Positions 1 to 7,742 of a DNA stretch of 64,000 nt are shown here, piece by piece. The stretch comes from Leptospira sp. 96542 (lineage in GTDB: Bacteria; Spirochaetota; Leptospiria; Leptospirales; Leptospiraceae). Within the stretch, counting starts at the first letter, position 1, and each line of letters opens with the position of its first letter. The notes beneath the pieces are model-generated. The model saw only the letters and a program-made list of their open reading frames with translations. It was not told the DNA's origin and searched no databases. The stretch lies in the NCBI GenBank assembly GCA_029310945.1, contig JARJFC010000018.1, forward strand, positions 1-64,000, given 5' to 3'. The position numbers and the translations under genes were made by a program.

Positions 1-2
1 CG

Positions 3-674
3 CCATTGTTCGGATCACATACCCACCTAATTTCAGTTCTAGAATGTTTAAAGAGGATTGGTCTAAAGAACTTAGAATCGATTTTTCTTGCCTTGGGAGC
101 AAAAAAAATCCTCAATTCAAAGTTTGCAAAACAAGTTTTAGTGTGGAGCCATTCGTTTAAAACAAGCCTTTACGCTAGATTTCTGATCGAAGAACGAAAA
201 GAGTTATTAAAATACCAAGAACCTGCCATCATAACTGCTCTTTTACATGATTTAGGTAGGATGGTTTTATTATCTTTAGATTTGTCGCTTGTAAACCAAA
301 TTCGAGTTCTGCGAAGTGATGATCAAAACGAAATCTCAGAGTGGGTGGAAGAATACACTTTGGGCATAACACATTCCGAGATTGGTTTTATGATTGCAAA
401 AAAGTGGAATTTCCCATCCGAAATCTTAGATGTCGTAAGGTTTCATCATAAACCATGGCAATGTAAATCAAACAACACTACATTATGCCAAATTATCTAT
501 TTAAGCGATATATTGGCAAACATTGGCAAGGGCAAAGGTAACTACTACACCGTCGAGCCAGAAATTTTAGAACTTTTTAACATCCATTCAGAGAAAGATT
601 TTCGCGAAACTCAGGAACGTTATAAATCAAAGTATGAAGAACACAGAGAAGAATACTCAAACTTATTTATATAG
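3..674 (+). CDS. HDOD-domain protein, 5' end outside the window
   Basis: The open frame runs in from the left edge and ends at TAG 672-674. A TTG at position 6 is only the first possible start inside the window, so this is very probably a truncated gene missing some N-terminal residues. The visible protein has the HDOD signature: a helical core with ALLHDLGRMVLL, then SEIGFMIAKKWNFPSEILDVV and a conserved HH pair just after it. HDOD proteins are relatives of HD phosphohydrolases that mostly lack the metal site and act in signalling and regulation. No transmembrane segment is visible. The small gene at 686 follows after 11 bases and may be co-transcribed. The family call is firm; the specific role is unknown. 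Confidence 0.8.
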   Translation, partial: PLFGSHTHLISVLECLKRIGLKNLESIFLALGAKKILNSKFAKQVLVWSHSFKTSLYARFLIEERKELLKYQEPAIITALLHDLGRMVLLSLDLSLVNQIRVLRSDDQNEISEWVEEYTLGITHSEIGFMIAKKWNFPSEILDVVRFHHKPWQCKSNNTTLCQIIYLSDILANIGKGKGNYYTVEPEILELFNIHSEKDFRETQERYKSKYEEHREEYSNLFI

Positions 675-685
675 GGCAATTTAAT

Positions 686-937
686 ATGGATTGGAAAGAA
701 ATCTCTAACCTAACCGAAAATCAACTATTGGATTCAAACTTAGCAAAAGAATTTAATCTAATTGGCCACCCTGAATTTCCGAATATTTCCACTCTATCTG
801 CAGACGAAACGTTTTCCTTCTTATCCGAATTTTTAAAGGCAGAGAATCAAACGATCAATCTCAAAAACTTACTAAATTACGCACCATTTTTTGAAATGAT
901 GTTAATCAAAAAGAACATGCCTTCTATTTATGGCTAA
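686..937 (+). CDS. small hypothetical protein, 83 aa
   Basis: ATG at 686 lies 11 bases after the HDOD stop codon, with a weak AGGG-type ribosome site before it. The product is hydrophilic and mostly helical, with no signal peptide, no transmembrane segment and no motif I recognise. Its last four bases overlap the end of the convergent gene at 934-1371. Close spacing suggests co-transcription with the HDOD gene. It is kept because it fills the gap between two real genes in a sensible way, but a function cannot be given. Confidence 0.5.
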   Translation: MDWKEISNLTENQLLDSNLAKEFNLIGHPEFPNISTLSADETFSFLSEFLKAENQTINLKNLLNYAPFFEMMLIKKNMPSIYG

Positions 938-1371
938 TCAATTTCCTGAACATCGGAAATATCTGTCCTCACCTTATTTGGATCAGTACTAAATTCGATT
1001 TTTTTAGCTACAGAATTTTCCATACTTGAAATTAACAATTCATTAGTTCGTGCAAGTCGATCTGCCATTATGGATACCATTTTTGCTGCAAACTTTGGAT
1101 TTTTTACTAAAAAATTTTCCAACTGTTGTTTACTTTCAATGACTGCTAGCTCGCATGCGGTTATTGCTCTCGCAGTTGCACTTCTTGGATTTGAACTAAA
1201 TAAGGCCATTTCTCCGAAAAAATCTCCAGGTTTCATAATCGCTAGCCTGGTTTGGCTGTTATTCACCGTAAAAAAAATCTCAACATTCCCCTGGAGAATG
1301 ATATACATGGCATTGTTCAATTCTCCTTCTTTGAAAATTCGTTGGTTTACGGGTATATTGAGTTTACTCAT
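934..1371 (-). CDS. cyclic nucleotide-binding domain protein
   Basis: This 145-residue protein is almost entirely one cNMP-binding (Crp-type) beta-roll. The phosphate-binding cassette is clear: PGDFFGEMALFSSNPRSATA, with the conserved Gly-Glu and Arg that hold the cyclic phosphate and ribose in the family. A short helical tail follows, and there is no helix-turn-helix, so it is unlikely to bind DNA directly. Stand-alone proteins of this type are common in Leptospira and may be cAMP-sensing adaptors; that role is inference. The promoter should lie in the 110-base divergent interval before the acyltransferase gene. Confidence 0.85.
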   Translation of the reverse strand: MSKLNIPVNQRIFKEGELNNAMYIILQGNVEIFFTVNNSQTRLAIMKPGDFFGEMALFSSNPRSATARAITACELAVIESKQQLENFLVKNPKFAAKMVSIMADRLARTNELLISSMENSVAKKIEFSTDPNKVRTDISDVQEID

Positions 1372-1481
1372 GTATTAAATGACTCCTATATCTATTTTAG
1401 GCATCTTTGAAACAATTCTGAATTCATTTTCCTTTCCTATCTAAAAACTGTAAAAGAAAATGTCAAAAACGAGGATTGATT

Positions 1482-2540
1482 ATGGAATGGGAACTATTAG
1501 GATTTATACTAGCGGGAGTATTTTCAACATATCTCTTGATTTTTAAAGAAACCGTGCCCATTCCACTAATCAATTCAAATAAAAACCAGAGGGAAACTAG
1601 ATTTGATAGTATACGCGGGCTAGCAATGATAGGAATTGTTCTCATTCATGTTCATTCCTATTTTATCTTTTTTCATCCTAATGATGATTTATCAATTACA
1701 CTGTTTCTATCTAATTTTAGCAGATTCTCTGTGCCTATATTTATCCTTTCATCTGCAGTTTATTTGAAAATCAAACCAGATTATTGGAAATCAAAATTTA
1801 AACATTTGATTTTGCCGTATCTGATAACTAGCATATTCGGCTATCTCTTAAAATATCAAAGTTGGGACGTTTTCGAATTAATTGAGTTTCTCATATTTGG
1901 AAAAGTTTTTACACCTTTTTATTTTGTCCCGCTACTTGTTCAATTCTACATATTGTATTATTTTATATCAAAATATATTGAGGAAAAAAAAATTCTCAAT
2001 ATATCATTGTTTATAAGTTTAGTATTAAACTTAATTTCAAATTTTGCGGGCTTTGATGATCTATTTACAAAAAATTACCAACCGATATCTATCTTTAATT
2101 ATATTTTCTTCTTCGTTTTGGGAATCAAAATAAACAAATTGCAGATCAGGGAGAAAAACAACAAAGGATTCATACTAAATGTTTGTATTGTATTATTTTT
2201 CATCATAATATATGTATTTTCAATCAATGGTAGCGATTTTAAAAATCACCATTTGGTATATCCTCTTATATTCTTACTTTTTTCCTGGGAAGTACTTCCT
2301 TTGTTTCATCCAAAACTAAATTACATTCTTATTTTTATCGGAAAAAATAGTATTTTTATCTTTCTCCTCCATCCGTTTATCATTCATTATATGCACGCAA
2401 TAGATCCTTACACATTCGGTGGGGCAATTTACGGATATTTGATAACAGTTCTTTTAAACGTCGGAATTCCTTGCATAGTTGCCTACCTGTTTACATCCCA
2501 AATGGGTAAGTTTTTAAATCGACCACACCACTACCCCTGA
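1482..2540 (+). CDS. acyltransferase 3 family membrane protein (OafA/YrhL-like)
   Basis: A polytopic membrane protein of about 352 residues with roughly ten hydrophobic segments. After a first transmembrane helix comes the family's N-terminal signature RFDSIRGLAMIGIVLIHVHS, containing the Arg and the catalytic-type His of acyltransferase 3 proteins. These enzymes transfer acetyl or other acyl groups to sugars and lipids at the cell envelope. ATG 1482 is preferred over the in-frame TTG at 1476 because GAGG at 1471-1474 sits at proper spacing before it. The last 50 bases overlap the 3' end of the convergent FMN reductase gene. The substrate is unknown. Confidence 0.8.
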   Translation: MEWELLGFILAGVFSTYLLIFKETVPIPLINSNKNQRETRFDSIRGLAMIGIVLIHVHSYFIFFHPNDDLSITLFLSNFSRFSVPIFILSSAVYLKIKPDYWKSKFKHLILPYLITSIFGYLLKYQSWDVFELIEFLIFGKVFTPFYFVPLLVQFYILYYFISKYIEEKKILNISLFISLVLNLISNFAGFDDLFTKNYQPISIFNYIFFFVLGIKINKLQIREKNNKGFILNVCIVLFFIIIYVFSINGSDFKNHHLVYPLIFLLFSWEVLPLFHPKLNYILIFIGKNSIFIFLLHPFIIHYMHAIDPYTFGGAIYGYLITVLLNVGIPCIVAYLFTSQMGKFLNRPHHYP

Positions 2541-3093
2541 TCTGCGCGAATGCCTTCGCATATTCAACTAATAGTTTCTTCACATATTCCAAACGGTGTC
2601 GAATGTAATCATCTTCTTTGGAAATCGGATCATTTTCATTCAAAACTGATTCTGCATGTCGGATGATTACGTGATCTGGCAAATAGACTATTCTTGTGTT
2701 TTTAAAACTCGAAATTCGTAGTTCAGAATTTGGGTAACTACCGCCCATTCCGCTTGAAACTGTAATTATAAGTCCTGGTTTATGTGCAAGATCAGCACCT
2801 GATAAATACAAAAACAAATTCTTAATCGCTGGGCTCGCCATGCCAGAATATTCTGGAGAAACAAAAACGTAAGCATCGGCGTCTGCAATCCCGATACTAT
2901 ATTTTATCCACATTTTTTTCTGTTCGGATTCTTTTTCCCACATATCTGGAGTCCATAACGGTATTGGATTTTCCCCTAAGTCGAAAACCTTGTTTTCAAT
3001 TCCTGATTTAGATAACAACTGGGAAAAAAAATTAGCAACTTTAAGTGATTGGGAATTTTTTCTATGACTACCAGAAAATATGTAAATTTTCAC
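2491..3093 (-). CDS. NAD(P)H-dependent FMN reductase family protein
   Basis: A 200-residue flavodoxin-like fold protein. The N-terminus MKIYIFSGSHRKNSQSLKVA is the FMN phosphate-binding loop of the NADPH-dependent FMN reductase family (SsuE/ArsH/ChrR-like). VFVSPEYSGMASPAIKN matches the second flavin-contact motif. It probably reduces FMN or quinone-type substrates in the cytoplasm. Its ATG overlaps the stop codon of the upstream gene (3090-3746) by four bases, which implies translational coupling and membership in the parA1-parB1 transcript. The 3' end overlaps the acyltransferase gene by 50 bases tail to tail. Confidence 0.85.
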   Translation of the reverse strand: MKIYIFSGSHRKNSQSLKVANFFSQLLSKSGIENKVFDLGENPIPLWTPDMWEKESEQKKMWIKYSIGIADADAYVFVSPEYSGMASPAIKNLFLYLSGADLAHKPGLIITVSSGMGGSYPNSELRISSFKNTRIVYLPDHVIIRHAESVLNENDPISKEDDYIRHRLEYVKKLLVEYAKAFAQIRGSGVVDLKTYPFGM

Positions 3094-3746
3094 TTTTGAT
3101 TTCCACCTTGATTTCGATTTCCCTTATGGTAGTTCTTCTTCTTATTCTTCCATTTCCTATTCGGATTGCCGTTCTGATTTTTTTCAGGTTTCTTTTGTAC
3201 AGCAGTATCTGTTTGCGACTGATGTGTTTGTTTTCTTTCGAGATGCATCCTTTCTTTCTTACTCTCTCTCTCGATTTGAAATCTTAATTTTTCATCGCCA
3301 AACAATTTGATATATCCAAAAAGGAATCCTGCCAAATAACTATGCACTTTTTCCCATTGTTTTTTATCTAGGACACCATAAGACAAATGGAGACCAAATG
3401 GACCAGAATGGAGTTTGAATGCAGTTAATGCTGTTTTTAATCTTAGTAACGCTAAATTCTCGTCTCCCAAATCATTCTTTGGAGGGAAACCAGGAACTTG
3501 ATTAACAGATGAAATCCCACCGATTGAAAACAATTTCGCTAATTTATATTTCCCAAGTATCTTATTTAATGTGCCTCTCTGACTATTATCCCCAGCAGTT
3601 TGAATTGATAACTCTATACTTTCTGCCAGAAAATCAAAAATTTGACTCAAGGTGATATCCGATTTCTGTTTGCGTTCACAAGCAGAAATGATTTTTAATT
3701 CAATCTCTACTTCGTCGATACTTTTAAACTTAAGATTTGTTTTCAT
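3090..3746 (-). CDS. hypothetical protein with basic low-complexity tail
   Basis: A 218-residue protein placed six bases after parB1 and overlapping the FMN reductase start by four bases, so it belongs to the parA1 operon. Residues 1-150 look globular and helical. About the last 50 residues are a Lys/Asn/Gly-rich tail (for example KKNYHKGNRNQGGNQK) typical of nucleic-acid-binding extensions. No family was recognised. The position downstream of parAB and the basic tail suggest a DNA- or RNA-associated role, but that is inference only. Confidence 0.6.
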   Translation of the reverse strand: MKTNLKFKSIDEVEIELKIISACERKQKSDITLSQIFDFLAESIELSIQTAGDNSQRGTLNKILGKYKLAKLFSIGGISSVNQVPGFPPKNDLGDENLALLRLKTALTAFKLHSGPFGLHLSYGVLDKKQWEKVHSYLAGFLFGYIKLFGDEKLRFQIERESKKERMHLERKQTHQSQTDTAVQKKPEKNQNGNPNRKWKNKKKNYHKGNRNQGGNQK

Positions 3747-3752
3747 GTTTCC

Positions 3753-4460
3753 CTAAACTACTATGTTATATTTTTTCTTTAACGCTGCCAATTCCCTCAA
3801 AAAACTTTCTCTATTTTTACTCGAAAGCATAGAAATATTAATATTTATACGTGTTGTCTTCATTGCAGAGGGTGAAATGATTTCACCCCCCCTATTCTCT
3901 TTTTTTCTAAGGATTTCTTCCAAATTTTTCACCGAAATAGGTTTGCCACTGATCATCAATTCCATTACCGATTTTTGATCCAACCTAGCTATAGAACTAA
4001 GTTGTTTCACATACCTTTCGCTATACCCAAGCAAATTAGAAACCTCTTCAGCAGTCTTTTTCCGTTCTTTCCGAAGGTATTGAATTGCTTTCCCAACTTC
4101 CCAGGGATTCAAATTTTTCCTTTTTTCGTTTTCTGCAAGAGACATCTCGTAACAAACTTCCTCATTTGCATCGGTGATAATAGCCGGGATGTCTTTCCAA
4201 CCTAGTTTAATTGCAGCCCTATATCTGCGCTCTCCTGCAACAATCAAATACTTAGTCTTCTCTTTTCTAACCAAAATAGGCTCAATCAATCCCAACCTTT
4301 CCATCGAAGGAACTAAATCAGAAGTATCATCTCTCCCGATAATTCTAGGTTGATTTGGATTTGGTACAACCAGGGAAAGGTCAAGGTTGGAAGGATTCCT
4401 TTTTTTCTCAGTATATGCTGAGATTAAATCTAAAGCCTGAAATTCAGTTTTTTTGGACAT
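3753..4460 (-). CDS. parB: ParB-type partition protein (system 1)
   Basis: A 235-residue ParB/Spo0J family protein. It shows the N-terminal NPNQPR box, the CTP-binding motif GERRYRAAIKLGW, and a central NEKRKNLNP segment leading into a helix-turn-helix (AEEVSNLLGYSERYVKQ). In the family, ParB loads on parS, spreads as a CTP-dependent clamp and stimulates ParA. The ATG is preceded by AGGGAG and overlaps the parA1 end by 17 bases. The C-terminal dimerisation part is short. A copy of the candidate centromere palindrome lies inside this gene at 3870-3888, where it encodes part of GGEIISPS. Confidence 0.92.
   Translation of the reverse strand: MSKKTEFQALDLISAYTEKKRNPSNLDLSLVVPNPNQPRIIGRDDTSDLVPSMERLGLIEPILVRKEKTKYLIVAGERRYRAAIKLGWKDIPAIITDANEEVCYEMSLAENEKRKNLNPWEVGKAIQYLRKERKKTAEEVSNLLGYSERYVKQLSSIARLDQKSVMELMISGKPISVKNLEEILRKKENRGGEIISPSAMKTTRININISMLSSKNRESFLRELAALKKKYNIVV
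3870..3888. promoter_or_regulatory. candidate parS site inside parB1
   Basis: GGGTGAAATGATTTCACCC is a perfect 9-1-9 inverted repeat inside the parB1 coding region. The same 19 bases occur again in the centre of the longer palindrome at 5424-5452 upstream of parA1. A repeated perfect palindrome found only at the two ends of a parAB pair is what a ParB binding site looks like. It differs from the canonical chromosomal parS (TGTTTCACGTGAAACA). Confidence 0.6.
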
Positions 4461-5370
4461 TGATTCGCTCCCTCACTTCTACTGCCAATTCACGGAAGTT
4501 TTTCATTGTAACTTGGTCAATTTTTGATAATAAAGACATTTTAGCCTGTGCCTGAGGAATGGATTCCCTTCGCTGGATTACCACTTCAAAAACTGGAAAA
4601 TATTTTTTTATACCTTCAGCTAATCCCGATAACGCCTTTTGACCCTCATATTGATTTAATACGGCGCCCAATAATTTAAGCCTTTGATTCACCTTTCTTT
4701 GAATTTTTTGTATTGTTTCATGCAAATCCTTTATACCCTGCAAACTGAAGGCACGAGTTTGAATTGGCACTAAAATATAATCAGCACAAATTAAAGCGTT
4801 TTCCAGAATCAATCCAAGAGATGGGGGACAATCGATAATTATAAATTCGTATTTAGACTTGATAGGAAGTAATGCTTCCTTCAAAAGTTCAAAATCATCT
4901 CTTTCATAAGGAGTGGTTAAATTTGCCAACTCGAGTGTTGAGGGTAAAATATCGAAATTCCTTCCAACTGTCTTTATGATAGGTTCAATACTCTTTCGAG
5001 GTTTACCCCTGTAACCTAAATATTCCATAATAGAAGGTACGTCTTCCTTCAAAAATAACTGCGTTGCATTGGCTTGCGGATCCCAGTCGATTAATAAAAC
5101 ACGGTGCTCCTCAGCAAGGGCTTCAGCCAAATACAGACTAATAGTCGTTTTCCCTTCCCCACCCTTTTGGTTTGATACTGCAATAATATTCGAATCTACC
5201 CCGCCCTCCTCAACCACATCGAAATATTTTAAGAGAACTGAATATTTATAGCGATTCGTTTTCCAGCCTGGTATTTTTAATTCTTTCGTTCTTAATAAAA
5301 AATTCTCTAACTGCAAACCTAAAACCTTCGCAGCTTCGTTTTCATCATATATGGGATCGTTTGCAGACAT
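4444..5370 (-). CDS. parA: ParA-type partition ATPase with N-terminal DNA-binding-like extension (system 1)
   Basis: A 308-residue ParA/Soj ATPase. The deviant Walker A motif is NQKGGEGKTT near residue 68, followed by LLIDWDPQANATQ (Walker A') and FIIIDCPPSLGL (Walker B). About 55 residues precede the ATPase (DENEAAKVLGL to YKYSVLLKYFDV) and resemble a MerR-like winged helix, as in plasmid ParA proteins that repress their own promoter. ParA works with ParB1 and parS to segregate the replicon. A minus-strand promoter candidate is TTGACA 5410-5405 and TAGAAT 5390-5385, with an unusually short 14-base spacer. The palindrome at 5424-5452 lies just upstream of it, which suggests autoregulation. 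Confidence 0.92.
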   Translation of the reverse strand: MSANDPIYDENEAAKVLGLQLENFLLRTKELKIPGWKTNRYKYSVLLKYFDVVEEGGVDSNIIAVSNQKGGEGKTTISLYLAEALAEEHRVLLIDWDPQANATQLFLKEDVPSIMEYLGYRGKPRKSIEPIIKTVGRNFDILPSTLELANLTTPYERDDFELLKEALLPIKSKYEFIIIDCPPSLGLILENALICADYILVPIQTRAFSLQGIKDLHETIQKIQRKVNQRLKLLGAVLNQYEGQKALSGLAEGIKKYFPVFEVVIQRRESIPQAQAKMSLLSKIDQVTMKNFRELAVEVRERINVQKN

Positions 5371-5384
5371 ATTGGTAACTAAAA

Positions 5385-5410
5385 ATTCTAAAAAATGTTT
5401 CTTTTGTCAA
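5385..5410 (-). promoter_or_regulatory. possible parA1 promoter
   Basis: Reading the minus strand, TTGACA (5410-5405) and TAGAAT (5390-5385) match sigma-70 hexamers well, but the 14-base spacer is shorter than the usual 16-18. The site is 15 bases from the parA1 start codon and abuts the palindrome at 5424-5452, so ParA or ParB bound there could control it. The hexamers are seen; activity is inferred. Confidence 0.35.
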
Positions 5411-5423
5411 TTGAATTATGTCT

Positions 5424-5452
5424 CTTAGGGGTGAAATGATTTCACCCCTAAG
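5424..5452. promoter_or_regulatory. candidate parS or operator, 29-bp perfect palindrome upstream of parA1
   Basis: Two 14-base arms (left arm CTTAGGGGTGAAAT) flank a single central base, making a perfect 29-bp inverted repeat. Its central 19 bases are identical to the palindrome inside parB1. It lies in the 148-base interval between the divergent parA1 gene and the outer-membrane protein gene at 5519. It could be the main centromere, an autoregulatory operator, or both. Confidence 0.65.
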
Positions 5453-5518
5453 GTCTTGCCAAATCCGAAGACAAACAAAGGAATTCTGAATTTACAATAA
5501 GAGGGGTTCACGCAATAT

Positions 5519-6562
5519 ATGTTGGTGCAAAAAAATTCATACTTTCTCCTCCTATTTATCACAATCCCTTTTACAAGAATCAATGCTGAGGTGATCTGGG
5601 GGCCGACCATCGAAAGATCTGGCGGGGAGTATATCTTTGAAACTGGGAATAAATTCCCAAATTTATCAGGTATCCAAGGTGGATCCAGAATCAGCTTTCC
5701 TCGAAACTTTACACTTTTCGGAATTCAAGGCAAAGTAACGAAAGATCGCTGGGAGCTAAGTGGAAGTTTTAAAACAACTGGATGGAGCCAAAATAGCGGG
5801 GAAGCTAGAGATGAGGATTTTTATCTAGGTTCAATTTCACAAGAAAAGACAACAAACATTGCAACCCGTGAATGGAGCTACAGGGATTCTGCCCTCGTAT
5901 ATTCTGGCAGTAGAAACTTCGCAGACGGGAAAGGAAAATCTACCATTAATGAAAATCGCACAGAAGCGTATGGAAGATATTATTTTGGAAACGCTAACCC
6001 AAATTACTGGCAGGAAGGATCTGGATTTTTTATTGGCGCTGGAGCCAGATACTCATATTTCAAATACGTTTTTTACGACGTAAATCAATATGTCGATTCC
6101 AGGCCGATATTCTATGGCCCTATCGGCTTAGGCTTAACATTTTCAAATGATCTTTGGGAATTCTTCTACGGGGGCGGCTATAGAATATCGGGAAAGGACT
6201 TATACTTGGATATTAGTTTTATGCCATCTTTCGGACAAATCAAAACAAGAGACTTCCATGTTCAAAGATCCATTAACTTTTTCTCAGACAATTTCGGCTT
6301 CGGTTGGCAATCCAATATTGAGTTAGGATATAAGTTTACCTCAGAATGGCTGGGTTTTTTGCAAGTGAATCACAGACGTTTTTTCTCTGAAGGGAGTTTT
6401 AAAGCAAGAGGGGGACTGACAGCGGACGATATTACGTCAAACTTCGCAAGTGGATTCAAATCACATATAAATATTAAAGATTATTCAATAAACATTGGTG
6501 TTTTAAATCGGATCGGCTGGAATCCTCCAAATGTAAATGAAGGCGAAATCTCAACAGAATGA
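5519..6562 (+). CDS. outer-membrane beta-barrel protein
   Basis: A 347-residue protein with an N-terminal hydrophobic signal sequence (about residues 8-23, SYFLLLFITIPFTRINA) followed by alternating aromatic and polar strands ending near STE. The pattern of Gly/Trp/Tyr-rich strands (YGRYYFGNANPNYW, GPIGLGLTFSNDLWEFFYGG) fits a beta-barrel. Parts recall omptin-family barrels (a GxGARYSYF strand after NPNYW, and an acidic RDEDF loop), but I could not place the omptin Asp/His active site, so protease function is not claimed. GAGGGG 12 bases upstream is the ribosome site. The next gene starts within its stop codon (ATGA), so the two are coupled. Confidence 0.6.
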   Translation: MLVQKNSYFLLLFITIPFTRINAEVIWGPTIERSGGEYIFETGNKFPNLSGIQGGSRISFPRNFTLFGIQGKVTKDRWELSGSFKTTGWSQNSGEARDEDFYLGSISQEKTTNIATREWSYRDSALVYSGSRNFADGKGKSTINENRTEAYGRYYFGNANPNYWQEGSGFFIGAGARYSYFKYVFYDVNQYVDSRPIFYGPIGLGLTFSNDLWEFFYGGGYRISGKDLYLDISFMPSFGQIKTRDFHVQRSINFFSDNFGFGWQSNIELGYKFTSEWLGFLQVNHRRFFSEGSFKARGGLTADDITSNFASGFKSHINIKDYSINIGVLNRIGWNPPNVNEGEISTE

Positions 6563-7245
6563 ATCTTGAATATTACATAAAAAAGAATAATATTAAAACA
6601 AAAGTTACACGTGGGAGGTATATAAGTTTAAATATAGCTCCAAATGGTCAAATCACACTTAAACATCCTAGTAAAATTTCAAAATCGACTTTGATGAGTT
6701 TTCTGATTGAAAAAGAACAATGGATTGAGGAGAAAAAGAAAAACATAATTAGAAATTTCCCTCAGAAATTAGAGTTCATTGATGGCGAAATAATTCCAAT
6801 TTTTGGCAACTCCCTTAGAATACAACTTTCCACTGATCATTCGATAACTGAGAAAAACATAACTTTTAAAAACTCAAAATCTAAAACAGCAAAGTTAAAA
6901 AATGCGAAGAAATACTTGATAAAATTACTAGAGCAAGAAACGAAACCTTGGATAAAATTTTATACAAATGAAATGAAAACGAAAGTCAATACAGTTAGAA
7001 TAAAAGTCATGAAATCCCTATGGGGTAGTTGTTCTTCCGAAAACAAAATTTCATTAAATTTGAGTTTAATCCATTGTCCCCTTTTTGTAATCAAATACAT
7101 TATTGTACATGAACTGTCACACACAATCGAACACAACCACTCTGCAAAATTTTGGAAAATCGTAAGCGAACATTGTGCAAATTTTAAAGAAGCAGAAAAA
7201 TGGCTAAAAACTGAAGGTAAGTATATTATTTACTATTTGAACTAA
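6559..7245 (+). CDS. YgjP-like (DUF45/SprT-type) zinc metallopeptidase
   Basis: A 228-residue cytoplasmic protein with the zinc motif HELSHTIEHNHSAKFW in the C-terminal third. This is the HExxH motif plus a downstream His, preceded by the family hallmark WGSCSSENKISLNLSL. The N-terminal half is the YgjP/DUF45 beta-rich region. The family is usually annotated as M48-like or UPF metal-dependent hydrolase, and the physiological substrate is not known. It overlaps the barrel gene by four bases and is followed two bases later by the phosphatase gene, so it sits inside an operon. Confidence 0.85.
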   Translation: MNLEYYIKKNNIKTKVTRGRYISLNIAPNGQITLKHPSKISKSTLMSFLIEKEQWIEEKKKNIIRNFPQKLEFIDGEIIPIFGNSLRIQLSTDHSITEKNITFKNSKSKTAKLKNAKKYLIKLLEQETKPWIKFYTNEMKTKVNTVRIKVMKSLWGSCSSENKISLNLSLIHCPLFVIKYIIVHELSHTIEHNHSAKFWKIVSEHCANFKEAEKWLKTEGKYIIYYLN

Positions 7246-7247
7246 TT

Positions 7248-7742
7248 ATGAAAGAAAAACTCAAAATTCTCTTTGTATGTTTAGGCAATATTTGCCGATC
7301 GCCAGCTGCAGAAGGTGCTTTTTTAAAGATATTAAAAGACCATAATTTAACAGAATTCTTCGAAGTAGATTCTTGCGGAACATCAGGTTATCATGACGGT
7401 GAATTGCCAGATGTTAGAACCCGAAAGGCAGCAAATAAAAGAGGTATTCAGTTAACCCACAAATCAAGAAAAATTAGAAAATTAGATCTCCAGTATTTTG
7501 ATTACATTTTAGTCATGGATTCGCAGAATTTTAGAGAAGTAATAAGTCTAACTAATACCAATGAAGAACAAAGTAAAATACACTACTTCCGTAAATTTCA
7601 AAATGGACAAAATGGAAAGGAAATCCAAATCCCTGATCCATATTACGAGAATGACCCCTTCTTTGATGAATTGCAGATCATTCTGGAAGAAACAAGTTTT
7701 GGCTTTCTAAAGAATTTAGGATATGAGTTAAATGAAAGATAG
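7248..7742 (+). CDS. low-molecular-weight protein-tyrosine phosphatase
   Basis: A 164-residue protein with the complete LMW-PTP active site near the N-terminus: VCLGNICRSPAAEG, with nucleophile Cys11, Arg17 and Ser18 of the CX5RS loop. The general acid Asp130 is in DPYYEND. The family dephosphorylates phosphotyrosine proteins in the cytoplasm; some members act on envelope polysaccharide kinases. Length is normal for the family. The stop overlaps the NADH dehydrogenase start by 11 bases. Confidence 0.93.
   Translation: MKEKLKILFVCLGNICRSPAAEGAFLKILKDHNLTEFFEVDSCGTSGYHDGELPDVRTRKAANKRGIQLTHKSRKIRKLDLQYFDYILVMDSQNFREVISLTNTNEEQSKIHYFRKFQNGQNGKEIQIPDPYYENDPFFDELQIILEETSFGFLKNLGYELNER

Noticed and set aside
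1070..1378. 102-residue plus-strand frame
   Set aside because: It is a shadow of the cyclic-nucleotide-binding gene on the opposite strand.
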